Below are positions 41,479 to 50,051 of a stretch of DNA of 57,771 nt, piece by piece; positions within the stretch are counted from its first letter, which is position 1; each line of letters begins with the position of its first letter. The notes beneath the pieces are model-generated. The model was not told where the DNA came from. It saw only the letters and a list, made by a program, of their open reading frames with translations, and searched no databases. This DNA comes from Candidatus Woesearchaeota archaeon (lineage in GTDB: Archaea; Nanobdellota; Nanobdellia; Woesearchaeales; JACJVW01). Both the position numbers and the translations under genes were made by a program. Location of the stretch: positions 1-57,771 of the forward strand of contig JACJVW010000004.1 in the NCBI GenBank assembly GCA_020637435.1. Reading direction: 5' to 3'.

Positions 41479-43872
41479 ATGAAATCTAAAGTTGGGCAGA
41501 TTAGTCTTCCTTTTCTCATATTCGCAGGAGTCATCATACTACTTGTCCTTATAATGTACGGTGGCACAATACTAGACTCATTTACTTCGCTTGGCTGCAC
41601 GATGGACGAGGATGAATTCAAAGCTGAGATAGAGAGCATGGCAAGAGCCATAGCGGCAGCAGATGGTACTGTGGATACCTACAGCATCAAAGTTCCGAGT
41701 AGCCCGCGCTGCAAGATTGACAGGGTGTTCTTCTTTGATCGCGACAATGCGGTATTCTTCGATGGTTTTGAGGAGATCAGAGAGATGCATGACCAGCTCC
41801 ACTCAAAGACGGACAAGAATGTCTTTCTGCTAAGGGGTGATCAGGTAATACATAGTTTGAGCATCGATAGGATCGGCGCAACACTGCCTTATTTCACCTG
41901 CGTCGATACAGGCTCTGGTTATATGGAAATATACGCGGAGAATTTCCAGGATGAGACTAAGATCCTTCCATTGACGGCAGCGAATGACTGCACGTACGAG
42001 TACATTGTGCCGCTGGAGCTTGATTTTAAAGATGCATTATTCGTGTTGCGTCAGATTTTCATGGTCAATCAGAGCCGTATCAATGACAGTATCGTCGACC
42101 CACTCGCGGTCAATCTTACGAAGACCATCAAGACCGAGAATGGCTGGACTGTCGTCAATGTAAGCAAAGGAATAGGCAAGTTCGACTATTTTGAGTATAT
42201 ACCCAAATGCGCCATGGAATCATTCGTAGAAGCGCAGAACAACGGCTACATCGATCTTTCAGGAGCCACTGGTTGGCAAAATCTTTCGGATGATCCGCTC
42301 ATCATGTGGGAATTTGATGAGTCTGACGAACAGAGTATACAGTATAAGCTTCAAGCGCTCCTGGACCCTCAGTGTCTTCGGCAGGTCGAGGACAGCCTGG
42401 CAGGCATTGCATTGTCAAATACTTCGTATCCAGGTCTTACTGCACCGGAGATAGCAGATATCCAGAATACACGATTGGATTCAGGTACGCAACTATATGA
42501 TATCCTCACCACATACAATATGCTTGGTGCTAAGACGACAATAGATAATCTTGAAGTCGATTTTGAGAATACTGTGGACAAGATAGCTGGTGATGTAAGA
42601 AAAGCACCGCTCGTGTCAAATGATAAGACGGACATCATCATACAGCTTGATGAGGCTAAAAAGAATTTTAAGAGAAATCCGTCGTTCTCAAGATCACTAT
42701 TTAAGTCTGTAAAACTTAAGTTGTGGAGCAAAGGGCTTGGGCATTTTATTCCGGATAAGCTGGAGCAGGACTGGGACTCAAAATTCAAGATTGTTGAAGG
42801 GTTTAACTCAAAGATTGAAGAACTCTCAGGCGTCACCCCTGTGTGCTCAGTTACAGGATTCCATGCAGGTTATAGAGATATCTGTGATGACGGAACGGTC
42901 GTATCAGATTATTGCATAGATTCGAGCAAGCTTATGCAAGTACAATGTCAGGTTGACGATACCTGTGGATTTACGATGTTCGTCTGCGCAGGTGGTGAAA
43001 CCTGCATCAATGGTGAATGCCGTGATCTTTCTTCAATCTGTGTGGACAACGACGGAAGCGCATGGAGGGACACCCATGTAAGAGACTGGAATGTTGTCCA
43101 GGACTGGGGGGGTCATGACCTATGCATTCCAGGAGGAAATCCAGGTTGCAGATTCAGTAATGTCACCTCATCGCCTTTCCAAGCGGTGGTTCGCTATGAA
43201 GGAGAGAAGATGTTCATAGGCAGCGATAACCTCAACGATGACAATGATATGGTCTTCGAACGATATATCGATAATGACGCAGAGATCTGTTTCAGACTGG
43301 TAGTTGCTGATATGAGTACAGGCATAGATAAAGGAGTGACTATAAGCCACCCGGAGGGGTACTGCTCTGTTACACTGGAAACGAACGGAGTTACGGATGC
43401 CTGCTGCTCATCTACTGATGAAGAGAAGGGCATCTTCGAAAAAGGCGGCGGACCTGATGTCTGTGTGGGACCGGCCACGGTCGAAGAAGATGTCTGCTAC
43501 AATGATGCGATTATCACTGAATCGGTACCATGTCCAGTGGGCTACACGTGCGTTGCGGGAGAATGCGTTCCACCACCGCCTTTATGTCATATTGAGACAG
43601 CCGGATTATTTGGCGTACCGGAATGTTTTGAGAGCGGTTTCTCAATGCTGCATGCGCAATCGAGGGAGAACGGCATCTTCTCACAGGTCAATAATGTCTA
43701 CTGCGACGGAAATGTTTGCCAGTATGAGGGTTGGCTGACCGTCGGAGACAATATCCTCAACTGCAATGCTGTAGCGAACTACGTTGAATGCTGGTTCCTG
43801 CTGACTACAGCTTGGACAGGAATGAGCACGACTGACAAAGTGAGATATGGCACACTTATCCGACAGCGTTAG
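41479..43872 (+). CDS. Large Cys-rich surface protein with pilin-like leader, paralogue B
   Basis: 797 residues, start supported by GGTGA before the ATG. It has the same leader plan (KVGQISLPF + hydrophobic helix), the shared core motifs FDYFEYIPKCAMESFV and NLSDDPLIMWEFDE, and the Cys-rich C-terminus (YTCVAGECVPPPP; CAGGETCINGECRD). It starts 15 nt after paralogue A, so the pair is one operon. Divergence is spread over the whole length, pointing to an old duplication. The helix could serve as both signal and assembly helix if the protein is a giant pilin-like subunit. Confidence 0.8.
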   Translation: MKSKVGQISLPFLIFAGVIILLVLIMYGGTILDSFTSLGCTMDEDEFKAEIESMARAIAAADGTVDTYSIKVPSSPRCKIDRVFFFDRDNAVFFDGFEEIREMHDQLHSKTDKNVFLLRGDQVIHSLSIDRIGATLPYFTCVDTGSGYMEIYAENFQDETKILPLTAANDCTYEYIVPLELDFKDALFVLRQIFMVNQSRINDSIVDPLAVNLTKTIKTENGWTVVNVSKGIGKFDYFEYIPKCAMESFVEAQNNGYIDLSGATGWQNLSDDPLIMWEFDESDEQSIQYKLQALLDPQCLRQVEDSLAGIALSNTSYPGLTAPEIADIQNTRLDSGTQLYDILTTYNMLGAKTTIDNLEVDFENTVDKIAGDVRKAPLVSNDKTDIIIQLDEAKKNFKRNPSFSRSLFKSVKLKLWSKGLGHFIPDKLEQDWDSKFKIVEGFNSKIEELSGVTPVCSVTGFHAGYRDICDDGTVVSDYCIDSSKLMQVQCQVDDTCGFTMFVCAGGETCINGECRDLSSICVDNDGSAWRDTHVRDWNVVQDWGGHDLCIPGGNPGCRFSNVTSSPFQAVVRYEGEKMFIGSDNLNDDNDMVFERYIDNDAEICFRLVVADMSTGIDKGVTISHPEGYCSVTLETNGVTDACCSSTDEEKGIFEKGGGPDVCVGPATVEEDVCYNDAIITESVPCPVGYTCVAGECVPPPPLCHIETAGLFGVPECFESGFSMLHAQSRENGIFSQVNNVYCDGNVCQYEGWLTVGDNILNCNAVANYVECWFLLTTAWTGMSTTDKVRYGTLIRQR

Positions 43873-44008
43873 ACATAGCAAAAATCTTCTTTTTTATATC
43901 AAACGGTTAATCAAATCTATATTCTCCAGTGGATATATGTTTATAAACCATATATAACTCCGTAGTAGTTACACTACTATGTATAATAGTAGATAGGGGG
44001 AACTTTCG
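43873..44008. promoter_or_regulatory. Promoter with 7-bp palindromic operator upstream of surface gene
   Basis: TATA-like elements at about 43940-43957 are followed by TAGTAGT-TAC-ACTACTA (43963-43979), a perfect 7-bp inverted repeat with 3-nt spacer. A further TAGTAG half-site lies at 43987-43992. A purine-rich SD (AGGGGGAAC) precedes the ATG. The palindrome sits near the expected transcription start, where a repressor would act. Confidence 0.6.
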
Positions 44009-45805
44009 ATGAGAAATGGACTTTTTACACTACTACTGGTTGTACTTCTAGCTACAACAGTCAGTGCAGACCCTATCCTTAACAGTATCGGAACACAACA
44101 GGTCAATGAAGGCCAGACGCTCTCCTTTACTGTCAGCAACTCTGTACCTGACAACGGATCAACAACATATACTCTTGACGGCAATGCGCCAATCTCAGGT
44201 GTATCAACAGCTACAATAGGCAGCAACGCAGCCACTCTTACAAGGAACAGCGATGTGCTTGCCTCATTTGCCTGGACTGCACCAAGCGTCTCTGCTGACA
44301 CTATATTCAATGTCGTCTTCGCAGCTGCAGATGCTGACAGCTCAGATGATGAGACTGTGGTCATCACCGTAAAGAACACCGGTGATGGCATCGCACTTAG
44401 CGACCTTGTCCTTGGCGATGATGACCAGGAGAGGAGCAATCCGCAACTTGATGACGATGAAAACGGCTATTATGCCGAAGCCTCAGCTTCCTTCACCATC
44501 AAGAATAATGAAGCCACGGCTGTAAGCAATGTACAGGTTATGTGGCCATCAGCTGCAAAATACAATATGACCCTTGTCTCCATAAGTGGAGCTACCGGCA
44601 GCGCAACTTCTGACGGAGTCGCTTTCGCTAGTATCGCCGCAGGACAGACGGTAACCGTGACTGTAAGCGCACGTGTCCCTGAGGATCTGCCAGCTATCAA
44701 TCTAGATGCCTCTAATCCGCAAGATGACAGAGCCATTTTGATCGGCAGCCTTTCCCTCACTGCTAATGGAGGACTTAGCGCTACATCTGATGTCACCATG
44801 GAAGCTGAGAACATGCTAGTCATCGATAATCTGGAAGTCTCCTTTGAAGGCGATTCTGCCAGCTATGATGAAGGCGACGATATAGAGAACGTCGAACCAG
44901 GATTCAAAGTCACTTTTGACCTAAGGGCAGAGAACAGATTCCGAGACAGTGACGATATCCAGATAGAGAATGTCGAATTCCAGCTTGTCATTGATGAAGG
45001 CGATCTTGACGAGGACGAAAATGAAGACCTAAAGGATCTTGACCCTCGCGATGACGACACAGCAACTATCAGCATCGATTTGGATGACGATATAGAAGAA
45101 GACGACTATACAGTCGAAATCACCCTTACCGGTGAAGATGAAAACGGCGCACTTCACGGTGAAGTATGGGAACTCACTCTAGTTGTCGAGAAAGAGAAAG
45201 AAAATATCGCTATCAAGAGAATCGACCTATCACCTCAAAGCATCAGTCTATGTGAAGGAGAGCCTAATTCGGCAAGACTTCGTGTAGATATTGAAAACAA
45301 AGGTTCTGATGACAGTGATGAGATTGTTCTGGTCGTAACAAATGAGAAGCTCAATTTCTTTGGAAGAGTGCTTAACATCGACCTTGATGAAAATGATGAC
45401 TTTGATAGGACATTCACGGTAGATGTTCCATCTTCAACTAAGGCAGGTACCTATCAGCTGGATGTATGGACGTACTTTGACTTTGATGAGTATGACGACG
45501 AAAGTCCAAATGCTTATGGTTCAGTTGACCTGCGTGTGACGGCTTGTCCGGTCTCTGTCGAAGATGACGATAAGGACACTGCAGAGGATACCAAGGATGA
45601 CACCGTCGTCGTTGTGGATGATAAGGACACTGAGGAACAAAAACCATCTGATTCAGGAACTGTTATCGCGATTCCGGTCGTTGAAGATAAAGACGAGACC
45701 ACTACATCAGGCAGCGGCAATACTTATGTTGCTCTGATGATCCTAGCGTACATTATCGTCATCGCAGTCATTGTCATCCTAATCATAAGACTGCTAAAAA
45801 AATAG
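44009..45805 (+). CDS. Secreted, C-terminally anchored beta-domain surface protein (Ig-like N-domain)
   Basis: 598 residues. Signal peptide 1-20 (LLLVVLLATTVSADP). Residues ~22-125 look like an Ig/cadherin-type domain (VNEGQTLSFTVSNSVPDNGS). Then comes a shared body (~126-510) of very acidic beta domains with many Asp/Glu, followed by a Thr/Asp-rich linker and a membrane helix with positive tail (IIRLLKK). The body is shared with the next gene, the N-domain is not. Several N-x-S/T sequons suggest N-glycosylation by the glycan genes downstream. Likely S-layer or adhesin component. Confidence 0.8.
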   Translation: MRNGLFTLLLVVLLATTVSADPILNSIGTQQVNEGQTLSFTVSNSVPDNGSTTYTLDGNAPISGVSTATIGSNAATLTRNSDVLASFAWTAPSVSADTIFNVVFAAADADSSDDETVVITVKNTGDGIALSDLVLGDDDQERSNPQLDDDENGYYAEASASFTIKNNEATAVSNVQVMWPSAAKYNMTLVSISGATGSATSDGVAFASIAAGQTVTVTVSARVPEDLPAINLDASNPQDDRAILIGSLSLTANGGLSATSDVTMEAENMLVIDNLEVSFEGDSASYDEGDDIENVEPGFKVTFDLRAENRFRDSDDIQIENVEFQLVIDEGDLDEDENEDLKDLDPRDDDTATISIDLDDDIEEDDYTVEITLTGEDENGALHGEVWELTLVVEKEKENIAIKRIDLSPQSISLCEGEPNSARLRVDIENKGSDDSDEIVLVVTNEKLNFFGRVLNIDLDENDDFDRTFTVDVPSSTKAGTYQLDVWTYFDFDEYDDESPNAYGSVDLRVTACPVSVEDDDKDTAEDTKDDTVVVVDDKDTEEQKPSDSGTVIAIPVVEDKDETTTSGSGNTYVALMILAYIIVIAVIVILIIRLLKK

Positions 45806-45837
45806 ATTTTTAATCTCTTATTATTTCCCTTTTTTTT

Positions 45838-47673
45838 ATGAAATTCCTTGTCTATATGCTTACTATCCTGCTTTTAGCCCAATTCTCAACCGCCGCACTT
45901 ATCAAATTGGATGAGTCAAACTCATATGAAGATGTCCTCGATGGTGGGAGCCTCTACCTTGAGGATGACAAGGTACCGCTTCTTACGAACGGTGTCAGCC
46001 TCTTTTGCGGACCCTGCAACGCCAAGGAGGGCGAGGGTGTAGATTCGATTGGTGGTGGTCCTGTATTGTGCGGCTATGATAAGCAGACGCCGCTAAATCT
46101 TCTCTACAATAATGAGACCATCTGCGTTGTGACCCCAACGACACAATATGAGCTGCAGCTTGTTTCGTGGTTTGTCAAGGAAACATGCTATGATGTGACA
46201 CAGGGCCTGGATTGCGCAAGTATAGGTCCCTATGTGTCCTATGACCGTGTAGAAGCAGAGGTCAGCGGAACGCTTGTGCTTAGTGATCTTGAGCTGGGCA
46301 GTTCGAGTCAACTTCGAAGCAATACGGAACTTGACGAGGAGGATAGCGATTATTATATTGAAACATCAGGTACCTTCACCATCCATAACACGGATGTGAT
46401 ACCGGCAACACAGGTAAAAATAACCTGGCCCACCGAAAGAAAGTACAATATCACACTGCTTGAAGGTGGGGAAGCGGTTGAGCACGGTGTGCTTATTGAC
46501 AGCATACCCGCAAATAGCGAGATAACAGTAAGTGTCAGCGCCCGTGTACCGGAGGACCATCCCGGAATCGATCTAGACGCTGATGACCCCCAGCTAGAGA
46601 GGGCTGTCAGTATAGGCGAGCTTAAGCTTGAGGCTGACCGAAATCTGCAATCCTCTTCAGAGATAACATTGGAGGCAAGAAATATGCTTATCATCGACCG
46701 GCTCACAGTCTCATTTCCGGGAGATTCAGACACGTATGATGATGGTGATGAGATCAAAGATGTAGAGCCAGGTGTTAAGGTAACTTTCCAGCTTCAGGCA
46801 GAAAGCAGGTTCAAGGACAGTTCTGAGATTGAGATTGACAATGTAGAATTTCGTCTGGTCGTCGATGATGGGGACCTTGACGAAGACGAAGATGTATCCA
46901 TCAAGGATCTAAAACCCGGCGCTACAGCATCAGGAACTATCACACTTGAACTAGATGATGACATCGAAGAGGACGACTACAAGATAGAGATAAGTCTACT
47001 TGGGGAAGACGAGTTTGGCGCCGAACATGGTGAGGTATGGGAACTCACGTTGAATGTTGCAAAGGAAGACGAGAAGATTGAAATAACTTCCATAGAATTG
47101 GCTCCTAATACCTTAAGCAACTGTGATGGAGAATCATCAAGGCTGTTTATCGAGATCCAGAATAAGGGTTCTGATAGAAGTGATGAGGTGGTTCTTGTGG
47201 CTGTGAACGATAAGCTGAACCTCTTCAATAGGGTCTTAAATATCGAGCTTGACGAGAATAACCAATACGACCGAACGTTTACTGTGGATGTTCCTGCTGG
47301 TACAAGAGCCGGTACGTACCAAATCGATATCTGGACATATTTCGACTTTGATAACTATGACGACGACAGCCCCAATTCGTTTGCGAGCACTGATCTTCGT
47401 GTGACCGCATGTGCTGTGACTGAACAGAAGAAAACGGTTATTGATCAGGTTATCACAGAAGAGACTAAGGTTGTCAAGGAAGATGATAGCGCTACAGTGA
47501 ATAAAAAAGATTCCAATGAGACAGCCCCTCAGGTGATATCCGAGGAACAGTCGACAGCTTTCCAGGAAAGCAACGGCAAGGAACAGGATTATGTTGCTCT
47601 CAAACTTGTGGTGCTCGGGGCTCTTCTTCTGGTTATCATCACCCTTGCTGTGCTGCTCTTCAAGAACAGGTAA
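45838..47673 (+). CDS. Anchored surface protein, body shared with previous gene and N-domain with next
   Basis: 611 residues. Signal peptide 1-19. Residues ~20-135 are a Cys-rich domain (LFCGPCNAKEGEGVDSIGGG; TCYDVTQGLDCASIGPYVS) seen again in the following gene. Residues ~140-525 match the body of the previous protein (VSARVPEDHPGIDLDADDP versus VSARVPEDLPAINLDASNP; GEVWELTLNV; NKGSDRSDEVVLV). It ends with a linker and membrane helix (LLVIITLAVLLFKNR). So it joins two modules found separately in its neighbours. Confidence 0.8.
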   Translation: MKFLVYMLTILLLAQFSTAALIKLDESNSYEDVLDGGSLYLEDDKVPLLTNGVSLFCGPCNAKEGEGVDSIGGGPVLCGYDKQTPLNLLYNNETICVVTPTTQYELQLVSWFVKETCYDVTQGLDCASIGPYVSYDRVEAEVSGTLVLSDLELGSSSQLRSNTELDEEDSDYYIETSGTFTIHNTDVIPATQVKITWPTERKYNITLLEGGEAVEHGVLIDSIPANSEITVSVSARVPEDHPGIDLDADDPQLERAVSIGELKLEADRNLQSSSEITLEARNMLIIDRLTVSFPGDSDTYDDGDEIKDVEPGVKVTFQLQAESRFKDSSEIEIDNVEFRLVVDDGDLDEDEDVSIKDLKPGATASGTITLELDDDIEEDDYKIEISLLGEDEFGAEHGEVWELTLNVAKEDEKIEITSIELAPNTLSNCDGESSRLFIEIQNKGSDRSDEVVLVAVNDKLNLFNRVLNIELDENNQYDRTFTVDVPAGTRAGTYQIDIWTYFDFDNYDDDSPNSFASTDLRVTACAVTEQKKTVIDQVITEETKVVKEDDSATVNKKDSNETAPQVISEEQSTAFQESNGKEQDYVALKLVVLGALLLVIITLAVLLFKNR

Positions 47674-47704
47674 TTATATAAACCGACATTTTTACTATTT
47701 TATT

Positions 47705-48235
47705 ATGCGATTAGTATTTTTATTGTGTGTGTTTACTCTTGTATTTCCTCTCGTATCAGCGGAGCAGATAGTTCTGAACCGCGAGAATGGCTATCAGTAT
47801 TCTGATGGGGAGATGACCCTGGTGCAGCGGAATGGTATAGGCCCGATAAGGGCGCTCAACGCTGATATCTTCTGTGGAACCTGCTCTTCACCTGAGGGTA
47901 GGGCATTCTCCCAGATAGGTAAGGTAAGCGGTCTTTGCGGTCTGCGTGACAAGATTCCGCTGACAATAGCTCAACAGCAGATAGCTCTATGCATCGTTAG
48001 CTCGAGCACTTCCTATGATGCGCATCTTACCACCTGGGCTACACGTAATGTTTGCTATGATGCAAAGAGCGGTGCCGCGTGTGCGGCAGTGGGGAATTCG
48101 GTCAGTTTTGAGCTGACTAGCGCTACTCAAGAGGCTGTACCGGAGGAGACTGGCATCGAGAACCTCTGGCTGCTGATTGCAGGAGGTATCCTTGGAGCAG
48201 TCCTGGTGATCTTCGCAATGTTTCGGCGGAAATAG
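47705..48235 (+). CDS. Anchored Cys-rich domain protein
   Basis: 177 residues from ATG 47705, with TATA TTATATAAAC at 47674-47683; the longer frame from 47591 is a shadow of the preceding gene. Signal peptide 1-19, one Cys-rich domain (IFCGTCSSPEGRAFSQIGK; CYDAKSGAACAAVGNSVS) homologous to the N-domain of the previous protein, a short linker and a C-terminal membrane helix with RRK. It looks like the minimal form of the module. Confidence 0.8.
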   Translation: MRLVFLLCVFTLVFPLVSAEQIVLNRENGYQYSDGEMTLVQRNGIGPIRALNADIFCGTCSSPEGRAFSQIGKVSGLCGLRDKIPLTIAQQQIALCIVSSSTSYDAHLTTWATRNVCYDAKSGAACAAVGNSVSFELTSATQEAVPEETGIENLWLLIAGGILGAVLVIFAMFRRK

Positions 48236-48258
48236 GCATTATATACTTCTCAAGCACA

Positions 48259-49992
48259 ATGCTAAAAAAGGGTCTATTCATGCCAATCTCTATGGGGATA
48301 TATGAGACTACCGGGACCTTGGCGCCGCTTGTGAATGAGCGACCTTATACTGACGATGAGCGGATAGTGCTGCTCCACTTCTTCACGAATGTAGATCGAA
48401 ACGTCTACTGCACAACTGATGCGCTTAGCTCGCAACTTTGGGCATTCCTTGTGGGCCAGTACAGCCGAAGTCCCAAGTCCATGCGGGATCGCTTCCTGCA
48501 GCTGTTCTCTGATGCTGAGAGTGCACTAAGCAAGGGAAAGATTTCAAAGGATAGTTTTGTGAGCCTAAAAGAGCTTGCATTGGCCATCAAGAGCGGTCAG
48601 TTTCGTACGATAGAGTATTTTAACACACGCGCGGCTGATTTTCTAAAGAAATGGGGCGTAGACTATGGACATAATAGCCTCAAGGATGCTGATAAGATTC
48701 GTATAGCTGTTGAGGGTGTTTCACAGGTGTTCACGAAGGTCATAGAAGCACCATTCCCGGCTCTAGGCGATTTTCAGGAGAAGAGCACAAGGTATATCGA
48801 ATTCTCCAAGGAAAGCTGTGTCGAAAGCCCTGCGTTGGCCTCGTCTGCTTATGCCGAACAAGTTAAGGTTGTAACTGATGAACTGATGGATGTGTATGTC
48901 AGGTATCTTCCAGAGGTAAAAGCTGCCCTGGTCGCAAACAATATTATCTCTAAGGGTGATTTCGAGCGAGAAAGCGCATTTATCCGTACTTTAGATGCAA
49001 AAGCGTTCGATGTGATGCGTTATGTGCTTCCTACAAGCGTCTCGACGTGCCTTGGTGCCTCATTTTCTGCAAGAACTCTTGAAAGCCATCTTTCTGAGAT
49101 GCTTTCACATCCGCTTGCCGAAGTTCGCATGGTCGCTACAACCATCCATAAGGAAGCTCTTAAAGTGTCTCCTGGATTGCTTAAGCATGTTGCAGAAAAC
49201 CCCTACCTCGAGCAGAAGATCGAGGCAGTACAACCTCTTGTGGATGAGATGTTCCAGAATGCGAAGATGGACCCCATCATACGAGGTATAAGCAATGACG
49301 CTCGCGTGACCCTACTTGAAGCTAAGGCCATCGATGATAAGGTGTGCGCAAGCATCCTGTATGAACGTTCACGAGCAAAAGGATTATCTTTTGCGGAATG
49401 CATGAGCAGGACTAAACTTCTTCCCGAGAAGGAGAAGGCCAAGATAATAGATGCTGAGCTTGGTGGAAGGGGCAGATTCGATCGGATGCCCCGAAGTGTT
49501 CAGCATGGCAGTATCATGTTTGAATTCTTCTTTGACTTTGGCGCGTACCGTGATGTGCAGCGCCACCGCGCAAGTACGCAGATTTGGCAGGGGGCTACCG
49601 CGATCCACGGGTATGAGTATCCTGAATACATAGACCTTCCCGGGATGGAACAGTTTAAGAAAGCATATGATGGCGCTATGACCAAAGCTACTGAGCTTGC
49701 GCGAAAGATGATCGATGATGACCCATATGAGTCTGAGTATGTCTGTGCGCTAGGTCACCTTATCAGGACGACCTTTGAGATGCATCCCGGGCAACTTGCG
49801 TATGTGACAGAGCTACGAACTACACCCCAGGGTCATCAATCGTACCGAAGGCTCTTTCAAAGGGTGCATGCATTGATTTCTGAGGCTGCTCCGATATTTG
49901 CCAAGCATATCAGGGTTAATGCTGACGCTGAGGCTAGCAGGAAGAAGCAGGAAGAGGTTGCCGCTAAGAAGCGGGAAGAGCTAGGTCTTTGA
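48259..49992 (+). CDS. thyX: FAD-dependent thymidylate synthase, double-domain form
   Basis: 577 residues, more than twice normal ThyX, with two ThyX-like halves. The N-half has GHNSLKD (137-143), QEKSTRYIEF (173-182) and the RYVLPTSVSTCLGA segment, but no RHR. The C-half has QHGSIMFEFFFDFGAYRDVQ and RHRASTQ (435-441), but not the S-x-RY part. Each half therefore carries part of the usual R-H-R-x7-S signature. ThyX methylates dUMP to dTMP using FAD, NADPH and methylene-THF. TATA ATTATATAC at 48238-48246 suggests the start may be ATG 48280. Confidence 0.85.
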   Translation: MLKKGLFMPISMGIYETTGTLAPLVNERPYTDDERIVLLHFFTNVDRNVYCTTDALSSQLWAFLVGQYSRSPKSMRDRFLQLFSDAESALSKGKISKDSFVSLKELALAIKSGQFRTIEYFNTRAADFLKKWGVDYGHNSLKDADKIRIAVEGVSQVFTKVIEAPFPALGDFQEKSTRYIEFSKESCVESPALASSAYAEQVKVVTDELMDVYVRYLPEVKAALVANNIISKGDFERESAFIRTLDAKAFDVMRYVLPTSVSTCLGASFSARTLESHLSEMLSHPLAEVRMVATTIHKEALKVSPGLLKHVAENPYLEQKIEAVQPLVDEMFQNAKMDPIIRGISNDARVTLLEAKAIDDKVCASILYERSRAKGLSFAECMSRTKLLPEKEKAKIIDAELGGRGRFDRMPRSVQHGSIMFEFFFDFGAYRDVQRHRASTQIWQGATAIHGYEYPEYIDLPGMEQFKKAYDGAMTKATELARKMIDDDPYESEYVCALGHLIRTTFEMHPGQLAYVTELRTTPQGHQSYRRLFQRVHALISEAAPIFAKHIRVNADAEASRKKQEEVAAKKREELGL

Positions 49993-50051
49993 AGCCCAAC
50001 ACAACAAAGCATCAGGAATGTATTTAAATTCGGATTGATGTACTCCTGGTG

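Noticed and set aside
47591..47704. Longer start for the 177-residue surface protein
   Set aside because: This part is out of frame within the previous gene's membrane helix; signal peptide and TATA box support 47705.
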